A stretch of 64,000 nt of DNA from Odontesthes bonariensis (lineage: Eukaryota; Chordata; Actinopteri; Atheriniformes; Atherinopsidae), in assembly GCF_027942865.1 (NCBI RefSeq), contig NC_134529.1, forward strand, positions 17,164,467 to 17,228,466, read 5' to 3'. The translations under genes were made by a program, and so were the position numbers. The notes below the pieces were generated by a model, which saw nothing but the letters and a program-made list of their open reading frames with translations, had not been told where the DNA came from and searched no databases. Below, in pieces: positions 33,895-45,200 of the stretch (positions are counted from its first letter, which is position 1; every line of letters starts with the position of its first letter).

Positions 33895-36800
33895 CGGTGC
33901 AACACAGGTGAACTTCCCAAGTAACCTTCTGAATCAGACGAGACGAGGTAGCACGCGCAGCACCGAAAGATAGATCAAAAACAGTGAGGTTTCCTTCGAT
34001 GTCACGCGCTGAGGAAGCTCATGGGCGGAGCTTGGAGAATCAGCCAATATGTTTGCGCGGTTGTAATTTACTAAATCTGACACGGGACATATTTTATGAT
34101 CTTCACTCATTGGACAATATATACATATTTTTTTAAAACAAAAAGGTACATTAAAAAAACCATAAATTATTAAATAAGTCAATTAAATTAAATGAAAAAT
34201 GATCATGCGTTTGTTGGTGGAATTTTTTTTATTTCTTGAATGAAAACAGGTAAACAACCTGCGACACAAACGCACCTAATTACGAGCAAAAGTCTTATTT
34301 CGAAGAAAAAGTTGGCTTTGGAATGTAATTGAAATACAACAATTCGCTGAAATGCTTGGTGGTACGTTCTGTTTGAGATATACTGGAGCAGAATAAAAAA
34401 TATCGTGAAAATATAGAACCTGAAAACTAGAAAATACAAAAAAAAAACTATAATAAGGTTAAGTACGAATCATTTGCGTGTTAATACTTGTTTCAGTAAA
34501 ATGCTTCGTCCATCTTTTATTTATTTCTCCTTCTGTTGCCTCGCTGTGTTAAGACCTTATCATTAATAATTCATTTTTTAAACTCCACTGATCAATAGTA
34601 ATAATCTAAATCATCAAAATATTTATTTCTTTACATTCCTCTTCATATCTTTTTAAGCAACCTATTATTGGACTTCCATTGATGCAAGAAAAAAAAAGTT
34701 GCCAGTTTTCCCTTCCATGGTGCGCTTCTGACCCCTACTGACGTAAAATGATAGTCACAGCTGTGGTTGCAGAGCAGAGCAGAGCAGAGCAGAACAGAGG
34801 CTGAGTTCATGCTGAAACAGGGAGGGTGTCCTGCACACCGGCTGGTATTTATATACTCAAACCGACTGCAGGTAAATCTGTCAAAAAAAAAAGTAACACA
34901 CATCCACATTTTTGGCGTTTGTCTCATTTTAGTTTATTCTTCATCAAGTCCTCAGAGAAAACAGTGTTGGCGCCTGGCTAAGTGAGCAATAATAACATCA
35001 GCAGGTATTTCCGACAGTGGCAGCAGGTGAAAAGAGGAGATTCTCAATTCAAACAAGGAGCATAACAATCAAGTCCATCTGACATTTCCCTGTAGGCAGA
35101 TACTTGGAAACAAAGTGGCGTTTACACACGAACATGTTGCTGTTGCTCCAATAGGCCTGCATGTACCTAGAATAATTCTTGCACTACAACATCAGAAGCC
35201 TGTCACATGCGATCAATAACCAGACATTGGACTTAATGGAAATCTATCTTTTTTTCTTTTTGTATAATCGCTTCCTTCAAAGAGAGAGAGCCTGAGTGCG
35301 GTGACGACCTGGAGTCGGTGAAATGTTGGGAGGCCGGGCTCACGCGGCAACCGCTCCCCGGTTTTAATCTGAGAGGGAGAATGGCGCGAGCAAAACTAAA
35401 GTGACACTTACACTTGTGCAAACGTACAGGAGTATTTGGGATGTAGCTTAAACCCTGGACTGTGGTACTTCATCTCGACATGTGAAACTGCAAAGAGACC
35501 TGAAATGACTGCATATGTTGCCATGTGGTGAGTAAAGAGATCTCCAGTTCCACGCAATCTTCTCTCACAACAAGGGTGCCATTTTTATGATTTATTAAAC
35601 TGCTTTATTAGATTTTCTAAGACATAATGTTTACAAAGGAAGGCTAGGCTGTGATAGATTTGACCCCCACCCCCCCTGCATTTTGTAATCTTGCAGCGGT
35701 CCTGAACTACAAGCAAGTAATGTGATCTATAGTTGCTGTGAAGGCACCGTTATATGTTTCTGACAATATCACAGGGACCATAGAAACAATAAAGTCAGGG
35801 GTATCGACCGGCCAATACATCCCAGCAAAAGGAAAAGTCATTCCCCCGGCTGACCGGGATAAGTACCCTGCCGTGACACAACCTGATTCATTTGCACTTA
35901 CAAGAATATGGCCAAGCAAAACTAGCTCACAATACACAATTTCTTACTTGGAGAGTGTAACATTTTAACCAAAGAAGCCGTTTGCTTTCCCCAAATGTCA
36001 GTGTCGACTTCAAACATTACATCGGTTGTCTAGTTTCCCCCACTTTCTTGCTTTTCAACTATTTAATAGTTTCAGTGCACATACGGGGTAACTGTTTGGG
36101 TAGAATGTTGTGGAACAGGTACAAAACACATGTTCATGACATTGCAAGAAGCCCCTGGCAAATGAGAGCAAATTCCACTCCAGAGAGAACAATTTGAATC
36201 ACAAATCTCCACCATATACCGTCAATAAAAAAGCAGCAGTTTCACATGTCAAAGTAGTATTAGCTGAGCACTATGATAAAACACGTGTGCATATGATACA
36301 TGTGGGCAACTGTTACACAGCCCATTTCAGTATTTCGTTTGGCCCATAACTCAGACATTCTGTTGCCCAGTGCCGACTTACTAACGTGCTCGTCTTTTTC
36401 CTTTGTTCTCCTTTAGCGTCTCAGATCTAACTCTTGACCCGTATGTGGCGTTGGCAGGCCAGCTGAGTCAGGCAGGGAAACGCAGGCGGCGTTGGCAACG
36501 CCGAGACGGTTTGATCTCTTCCGACACTGCAGTGCTCTTGCTTCCTGGAATTCAATATGGTTGCTAGGCAGCTGCAGGAAGCACATCGAAGCTGCAGTGG
36601 TGTTCAGCGATTTCTTTGGCACAGCTCGTGTAGATGGAGGGCTCTGGGTACAGTGAACAGAACACAGACTCCCTGAGAGCGTACTCAACCCAGAGTCAGT
36701 ACTGAAATCGGTGTGGAACAATATATATTCAGTGTCCTTTACAAAGCTTTCATGTACAGTGTAACTATATTGGAGGTTGGTGTTTATATCTCCTAGGTAT

Positions 36801-36931
36801 AGAAAACGTTTCAGATCCCTGGGATAAAGCCCAGCAAATGGCTTTGCACTGCTGAATCTCTGCCAGCCCCACTCTTCCTTCATGTGGTTAATTCTGTAGT
36901 TGAGGATTCAGTGATGAAATGTGCCGTAACA
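33895..36931. other. tpd52l1 upstream region and gap to rnf217
   Basis: Immediately upstream of the tpd52l1 ATG should be its 5' UTR and promoter (a locally GC-richer patch at 33720-33900). Farther right are an (AGAGC)4 run at 34771-34790, AT-rich sequence, and a 156-codon ATG-started minus frame at 36413-36883 with no recognised homologue. AATAAA (minus) also occurs at 35591-35596. Confidence 0.45.
36413..36883 (-). other. Unassigned 156-codon open frame
   Basis: Starts with a true ATG (MKEEWGWQRFSSAKPFAG) and ends QELDLRR. No domain, signal peptide or low-complexity bias is seen. It lies just past the likely rnf217 transcript end or inside its 3' UTR. It could be chance; comparative data are needed before calling it a gene. 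Confidence 0.2.
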
Positions 36932-36937
36932 TTTATT
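36932..36937 (-). terminator. Candidate poly(A) signal of rnf217
   Basis: AATAAA on the minus strand, about 2.2 kb past the rnf217 stop. The interval 36938-39119 would be 3' UTR; it shows no coding exon. Confidence 0.4.
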
Positions 36938-39119
36938 CCACCGGTGACCACAACAGCGCATCCACTGAGACAACAATGCCCACCTTTCCATCTTCACTGT
37001 GGGTGTTTGTTTCCTATGGAAACACTTCCTCCTCAATTTCTCGTCAATGTATCAATCCATACATTTTCACACGCTGCTGCATCTTCTCCTCTGCACAGAT
37101 CCATTGTGCTTATCCACGTCTTTTTCTTTTTTGGTTCTCTAAGCGTCTCTTTTGAAATGTAAACCGCTCACAAGGGAGTGCCGACACAAAAAACAGATAA
37201 AAACACAAAAAAGTCAGAGACCGATTTTGGAAACCTGGCAGCTTTGTGGGTTTTTTTTTTTTGCATATCAAGGGGCATCCAGTTTGGGTGTCTCTTCCAG
37301 CTCCAGTGGATGCACCTCCACTTTTTGCACTGTGATCATCAATCTCTCCACCTCAACTCATAGCTGAGGCGGGAGTCTGCTCCCACGTCAGAGGGTGGAA
37401 CGGACAAAAGGTGCGAAAGGACAACCAAGCGGCAGTGCAACAGAAAAAGAAAGAATGAAAGAACGGGTGAGAGAAGGAGAGTCAGCTGACGGCTGCCAGG
37501 TGGTGACCTTTAAAGCTTTGAAAAATCTCGTGTCCTGGCAGCGCCCCACGCGGGCTCCTTCTCATGTGCCAAGAGTGAGTGATTGTGGGACGAGTATCTG
37601 CGCGTTAAAAGGAACAATCCAATCTCAGAGAGAAAAGCAAACTCTCTGCATCAATTTGCAAAAAAAACCTTGAAATCCATCGACATTACAATTTACATCC
37701 AAACATAATGGACCACAGCAAACTTATTGTAAAAAAAAATTAAAACTAGAACACCCTGTTTAACTCACTGGTGAATCACTGCACAAATACACATCAACAA
37801 CAGCATTTCATTCTGTGCATTTATCTACTTTTACAGTAGTTTCTCTTCTGTCTGTGCTTCTGGACAGCTTCAACACCGCTCTCGCTCACACTTCTCAGCA
37901 TTTGAGGAGCAGACGCAAGCGAGAGAGCGAACCTGTGCAAAAAAAGCCGACCTTAAAAAGTACGGCAGCAACAGAACCAACAAACAAAAGGGACAGAGCG
38001 AACTGCCTGTTGCGCCACATTCAGCGTTTTGTCTTGGCACCGGAGCCTTTTGTTTTGTCGATGATGCAGATACTGGCGTATCCAGTATGTGGGCACAACA
38101 TGCCACACAGGAATGAGATGTGAGCATCCATTAGCAGAGAGGAGCAGTGAAAGGGAAGGAGGGAACAAAAAAAAAAAACTTTTCAGACCCAGCGTCGCTC
38201 TTAAAGTCGGGTACACGCCCACATTTCAGACCTTCTGGCAAGAATTTGAGATCCAGGTTAGTCTCAAGGTTGTCAAGTATCGCCCCTCCTGTCACATTAT
38301 TCTCGCCGCTGCTCGACTCAGATTGCAGTGGAAACTTTCCACGGCCGGGAAAAAGATGAATGAAATCGACGTCCAGCTTTTGTTGCATCAGTTAGAACTC
38401 ATTTCTCCGTCATGGCTTTTTTTTCCAAATTTGGTACCCAACGCTCACCTTTGGAATTCACACATTTCCTCACCCTTCTGAGAGATCCTGCCACAACCGC
38501 ACAGCTCACCCCCTGCAGCATAGATCCGAACGCCCTCAAAAATCTGATTATCCAGCACTTTCAAAGTTTCCGACAGCATCCGATCAATGCTGACCAGTGC
38601 TAATGCATTCTCATAAGTAAACAAATCAGTAACTTTTGGTTTCAATTCTCCTGTAGTCAGATGTGTGATAAAGGAGTGGAAAACCTGCGACGTCCAAGGC
38701 CAAGAGGACAGTCTTCTATAGCTAAGGGATGTGAAATTTAAGGGATTCGTAAAATTCTCTGTCGCCGATGTGACGAGTGCTGTACAAGACAGTGGTTGCT
38801 TCGAAATTCAATCTAAATATATAAGATTGGATTCCGTTTTCCGCTTCAGTATCCAGCATCCTGATAAAGCATTTCTTCTTTTCTCGAGCAGTCCCATGCG
38901 ATATAAATAATCTAGATCTGATTGGTCAATCATCCAGGCCTCTCTCTCCCGTTTATGGGGTCTCCTTCCTCCAGAAAGGTGCCAGTGTTCGTTTTGTGAA
39001 GTTTGTCTTGGAGTTCTCTCGTGTCTCAGGCCGACATGTCCGTCCCTGAGGAGATGTGGGTCGTCGCCCTTTCTGAGCTGAGTGTGCGTGGTCAGGGTGC
39101 ACAGGAGGGCAAAAAAGAG

Positions 39120-39202
39120 TCAGATCCATCGCCCGGATCTTTGGGTGTGCTGCTGCTTCTTCCTCCTCTTACACATGTAGTAAACCGGGAAAACAACCAA
39201 AC
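39120..39202 (-). CDS. rnf217: rnf217 exon 7: C-terminal tail
   Basis: Acceptor CTTCTGCAG; encodes LVVFPVYYMCKRRKKQQHTQ then RSGRWI and TGA, matching human LFVFPVYYLCKKQRKRSRTG in layout. Confidence 0.9.
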
Positions 39203-42200
39203 CTGCAGAAGACCCAAGAGAAGATAAAAGAAGGTTTATTATGTATTCTTTTTTTTGTTTGTTTGATCATTATCATCCTCATAGCCTGATATCAACAAAT
39301 CTGGTATGTAAAATTAATTGAGCTGAAAAGTGGAGGACTGGGGAGAGACGGCAGCACAACGCTGATTCTATTAACGATGCAAGCAAATATGAATCTTCTG
39401 TCGCGGCGTATTAGCGTGCGGCAGATCATCTGTCGGATTTACAAACACAGGAAAGAGATTAACACTAATTACGGTTCAGCCGAGGCATCAATCGCATGCA
39501 ATAAAGCCTGACAAATGATTCAGAGAGCACGAGCCTCCAGCTGGATGATGATTTAAACGTAGTTCCAGGAAGTGAATGTCAGGCAGTCGGGCTGATAATC
39601 TGGATCTACGGCTTTAGCATTTTTCAGAACAAGAAAAGTTTCCTTTTGTTTGTTTTTTTTGACATGAAACAAAACGGTGCCCATTGTTGAAAGTGAAAAC
39701 TGCTGTTCACCTCACTGGAATCCACGTGGATTGTGTGAACGTGTGTAGTTATGTTACCTATCACCAGTGCGAGAGCTCCAAACACCACGACCAGCAGAAT
39801 GACCACTGGAGCTATCAGCACCTTCGTGCCTGCGGACAGGAAAAACAGAGCAGTTTAGAGGTTATTGTGGGGGATCAACTCCATCTGAATTAAATACAAA
39901 ATCTTTCCCGCTATCAAAGACGGCGTGAGAAAAAGCACAGAGCGCTGGAAAGGGCAAATGGTTCTTATTAGGGGACAAACTGGCCTCCCGCTGAGAGAAC
40001 AAACTGGAGCTGCCACGCTGGAGTCGAAGGAAACAGATCCGTCGGGGGTTCGGCTCTCCGGAGGTTTGCTGGTTCACAGATCTGATAACTGTTACTGAAA
40101 AATCATGACTAAGAGAATCTGATGTGCAACACTTTTAAACTTCATTTCAAAGCTGTCCTCGTGAGCTTCTCCAAGTAGAGGTAGATGTGAATGTGTTCAG
40201 TTCTGCTACAAAGAAACTGTAAATTCATGTGAGTTTCTTTCGGCTTTACTAGACGCACTAGGTCAAGAAAAGAGTCATTCATAAGCGTTCAGGCTCCTTT
40301 CCTCCCAAGCTGTAAGTAGTACATAGGAACTTGAAGAAGAGCTCTTAATTCAGGTTATGGCATGAGACCTGTGACTCAGGTGAGCTGGCTTTGTTACATC
40401 CGGGCCAGGGTGGCTTGATATAAATGATGGAGCAACAAATTCTCTGAATAAAATTTTTGAATTCCTCTGGAAAACATAAAGACATCTGCCCTGAATCTTA
40501 AGGAAAAAGTAGATCATGCTGCCAGACAATGACTCAAAGCACACAACGGCGCCACCAAAGAACGGTTAAAGGGAAATAAAGTTTGTGTTTTGGAAAAGCT
40601 CTGGCCTTCTGACCTTTGCTCTGACTTAATCCAATAAAAAAGTCTCGGTTTGTGTGACAAAACCCACGACGTCCCAGAGTTAGAGATGTTCTGAAGGAGG
40701 AATGCGCCACTACTCCTCCAAGCCTGCACTCCAAGCCAAGCGATAAATATTTACTGAAACGCTTTGAGGGAGGTCCCTCCGCTTACTGGAAGAAGAGTTT
40801 AATATTTTGGATCATTTTCTTGTCAATAAATGAAAATAAAAATAACCTGCTTGTACAATTTAGTTAAGTGGGTTCTCTATATCTATTTTTAGTTCTATCT
40901 ATTTTCAGATCTTCTGTTTGGGGGGGGGCAATGGTGTTTTTTACGGTCATTATCATGGAAGATTACGAGGGTTTAAAAAACTTCCAAGCAAACATCAAGC
41001 CCCCTGAGAGCGTTGCACCATGTAAACCCCAGAGGTTTGGAACGGTGGGAAAACATAACAATGCAAAAATTAATATATCTATATAAATAGATATATTATA
41101 TAATATATAATTAAAAGTCTTTATAATCAGAGGGCTCCAAAAGCCTGACGATGTACAGAAGCTGTGGGAACAGTTCAAAAGGCAGAGTAACTTTAATCCC
41201 ACCACACCAACTTACCACATACAGATCCTCTGACTAGCCTTCTAAGGTGAGGTTTATCAGGGAGATAGCGATACTTGCAGCCAAACACACTGAGGTTGGA
41301 AGTATGGTCCCCAAAAAATCTGACAACATAGAGAGAGATGAAATGAAAAAAGACATAAAAACGCAAACAAGGCGGTCAGAGTGAGGACGGAAGAAGGCTC
41401 GGACCTCAGGTGTCGGTAGCGCTCTCCACAGCGGTAACAGAAGTTTGTGTTGCACTGCGCGCAGGTCATGTGATCGCAGCCCTCAGTGCGCTGAATATGG
41501 ATCTGAAGGAAAAGATAAGAAAAAAAGTGGTAAAAAAGTGTTTTAAAAAGTTTTCAGCCGACGAATACACTGCAAGGACCAAGCTCTGCGTGTAATACCT
41601 GGAAAAAGTCAACTTGGTACAATTTCCCAAAGAGAGTGACAGTTCAGTGCAGGGTTGTCACACTGCTCACACTGAAAACTGTGCAGTACATCTGTTGGAT
41701 CGTCACTGTTTCGTAGCCATGGCTGCGAGCAGTCTTCCTATAAATTGTGCATTAAGTTAGTCCGAGTCTTTTACAGCTAAACACGGCATGACACCAATTT
41801 TGTCGACTCCGTGGCCAAACGCTCTCCTGTCTCCATGTGCTTCCAGAGCAGAAATCCAGAGAGGTGGAGCGGCAGTGATGAACACAAATGGAAAAGCCTC
41901 GCTGCTGTGGGAAAACACTAAAACCGGTAATTGGCTTAATTTATGTCTTCCTTTAGTCATCTGCCAGTCAGATTAGATATTGTGTAGACTCGCTTGGGTG
42001 TAATGAGACTGGGACATAAAACCAAGCTGGCTTCACGACTGTCAGAGAGATGCGAGTGCGTCTCGCAGCTACGGTTTTGTGCCGCAGAAACGCGGTCAGA
42101 GCTTTGTTCTGTTTCCAATACGTTCACCATCTATGCACCGCTACTCTGCTGTTCCGCGCGCCACCCCCGTCCCCAGCAGCTCTTCATCCATCACCCACCC

Positions 42201-45200
42201 CAGCTTTCACGCTTCTTAACCTTCAATGATTCCCTTATCTACACACATTCCATCCCCAATCAATCATCTCGCTCCTCATTTAAAGAAAAGTAACTGGTGA
42301 CATCCGGCATCTAGGCAGCATCCATCCATCCAAAGCCCCCCCCCCAGCACAAATTCTAGTTCTTACCTTGCACTGTGGACATTTCTGGGCATTTCTCTGC
42401 CCGTGCTCGATGACACTCGCCCAGTTTCGTAACAGCTTGTCCCCTTTCCTGTACTCGCGGCATTTGAGTCCATTGTGCCAAGGCGCGTGGCATTTAAAGC
42501 ACCACACAAACTGGCAGCTGCTGCACTGGATCTACATGAAAGACAAATGTTGCATGAGCATGATCACCAAATAACAGACAAGTGGTTCTGATAATGGCTA
42601 CCGGAGGTTCGTTTGGTCGCTTTGCTCTTTGAGCACGGGAGTGGACAGTTTAGAGTTGTACACACACAGTGACTTACACAGTACACAGGCAGTGCCTTCA
42701 TCATCTTAACAATGTGTAATTCAACAGTTTAATGCGCCAGGTCAGTGCCTGCATGCATTTTTCTTATTTACTGAGAGCATTTAAACTTTTGCCCCCAAAC
42801 AAAATAATACAAAAGGCCTTGAGGTGTTTGTGCTCTGTTCACATTAACATTGCATTCAGCACCTTATTTTCTCGCCACGTCTCTTACTCACAATGTATGG
42901 CATTATCTATGTACAATTCATCAATGTGTAATTTACATTGCTGAGAAACTAGCACAGAAAACTGGAAAATATCTTTAAATATTGTATTTGTGGGACGGGT
43001 TTGGTGCTGCTACAGATCTACTTGATAATTAACCATCTCCCTCAGCACAATGCATTATGGTATACCTGCTGCCTGAATGACCATTGATTCTACACTATGT
43101 TCCACAGAGCATTGGGGGAACTCTCTACTAATTGCTAGTGATTTTGGACTTAGCCAATGACTGATATCTTTTCATAGCTCAAGGATAAACGTGCGCGTAT
43201 GAGAAATTGATCCCACCTCACAGTTTACACTTTTTAGTCTATATGCAACTAGTAAAAGCTAAAATCGAGTGAAAAGTGGGGTCATTTTCCTCTGCTGGCT
43301 GTGTCATTTACAGAAAAACCTCCCGATAGTGTTCCTTTCTGCGGTGACAACACGCACGGCAGCTGCTGAGTGCGTAGCCAGAGCTTTGCTTCGGTCCTGC
43401 AGATTCCAGGGGGACTCCTGCGAGAGTGGAGCCCCCGCTGATTTCTGCTCCTCGTAACTTGTATTTAATCTATCACAGCAGAACTTAAAATTGAGCTTTC
43501 GGGAGAATCTGTTGTTATTGCAGAAAGCCACAAAACCCCAGTGGATGTATCACTGGCAGTCACTTTTTACAGAGAATGGAGCAGTTTTCTAGAAAACCTA
43601 GAGGGCTTTCCAACATTACAAATCAGTGATATAATGCAAGTTGCTTCTACTTTCTCCAATAAAATCTATTACATAAAGTCAGCAGAATGTCGGCCAAAAC
43701 GCTGCTTTAATGGGAATCTAGTTAATGTCTGGTCACCTGTGGCCACTGAAGACACACGTGGAGAAGCTGTCGACCTGTAATCAGAACACCCGAGGTGCAT
43801 CTTAATGTAAGCAGCATCTATGATTTCTACACGGTCAGAGCTCTTTTGCAACCACAGGAGTCATTCCCTGCTGAGCAGTAGTGATGACACGCAACCAATG
43901 TCTCCGCTGCGTCCGCCTGACTGCTGCCAGGAGTTTTTATTGCAAAAACATGACAGCAACCGTGAATGCAAGTGTCTGACCTTACCTTGTACTTGTGTTC
44001 AGAGCGGTTTGGGTTGTGCGTCTTCAGGGAGGTGAACTGGCTGCACTGGGGGCAGGGCTTTGTGCTGGAGTCCAACTGACTCAGCTCCAAAAAGTAACGG
44101 TACTTTGCAACCTCTTCATTGGCCAAATGGGAGATCACCAATCCCTCCTCCAGGGTGCCACTACACTCTGTGATCGGACATCTAATGAGAGCTTTGCCCG
44201 CCCACAGCTGGGAAACAAACACAGACAGATGTTTCAACATTGGACAAAAGTCTCATCTAGAAGCTTATTTTTGGCCTGCTATGGGCAGACTTCTAAAATC
44301 AGTGCTCCTCCTACAACATCAGCAGCGCACCAGCGTTATGTGTGCGTGTGTGTGGCTACTGCGGGTTCATGGTCGTGGGCTTCTCTGATTAAGAGCTTGA
44401 CTATTGGCACCAAATATACATATGGAATATATTCCCACCACCGATGGGACCTGGTGAATAATTTACCAAAGAGCAGAGGGAGGGAGAGGAAGATGACTGG
44501 AAGGATGAAGCAAGCAGTGCAGAGTGGAGGTTAATGTGTCTCAAAGCGCACGGATACACATTAGTTAGCCCACTGTGAGCGCCCTGCAGCCACTTACAGT
44601 GAGTGGAACTCATCCACCGTCAGTTCAAAGTCTACCAACATCGTCTGTTCTAACATTTTTTAATAAGTCTCAAGTTAATGTATGTTTTATGCAGCACAGA
44701 GGTTAGTTATACTGTGTCACCAGTGGTTTCAATTCAATCAAAGCCATACCTTTGTTTTTAGAGCTCTTCTAATCCCACACTACATATATAAAACAGCATC
44801 AAAGCGTCCCCTGTTGGCTTTTTACAGTCTAGATATTTATTTACGCAGAACAACTAAGAGCCTATTACATGATTATGACAATGAATCCTCTGCGAGATTG
44901 ATAGCTGTGTTATTGTTGTTGCCAAAACATCAACTCTGCGATGGCCGGACTGGTCTGACAGCTTATCCTTCACAAGCACGCGTCACGGTGTGTGGTCGAC
45001 TTTGTTCGGTATTTCCATTGTCAGGAGGGGAAAGAAAGAAAAAAAAAACAATCATATATAGCCAATCAGGAATGATTTTTGAATAGGAGATAGGACAGCT
45101 TAAACGTCTGCTGCAACAATAGCTACAGCTAGGTTACAGCCTAGTGAAATGTTGTTACTATCACAATCGTCACCTGCATAGTCCTTCGAGCACAAGTAGC

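Noticed and set aside
35707-35968. Overlapping 76-codon frames on both strands
   Set aside because: Symmetric openness on both strands suggests chance; no conserved motif.
43995-44534. 179-codon plus-strand frame over rnf217 exon 2
   Set aside because: Antisense to a conserved exon, runs into intron, no homology recognised.
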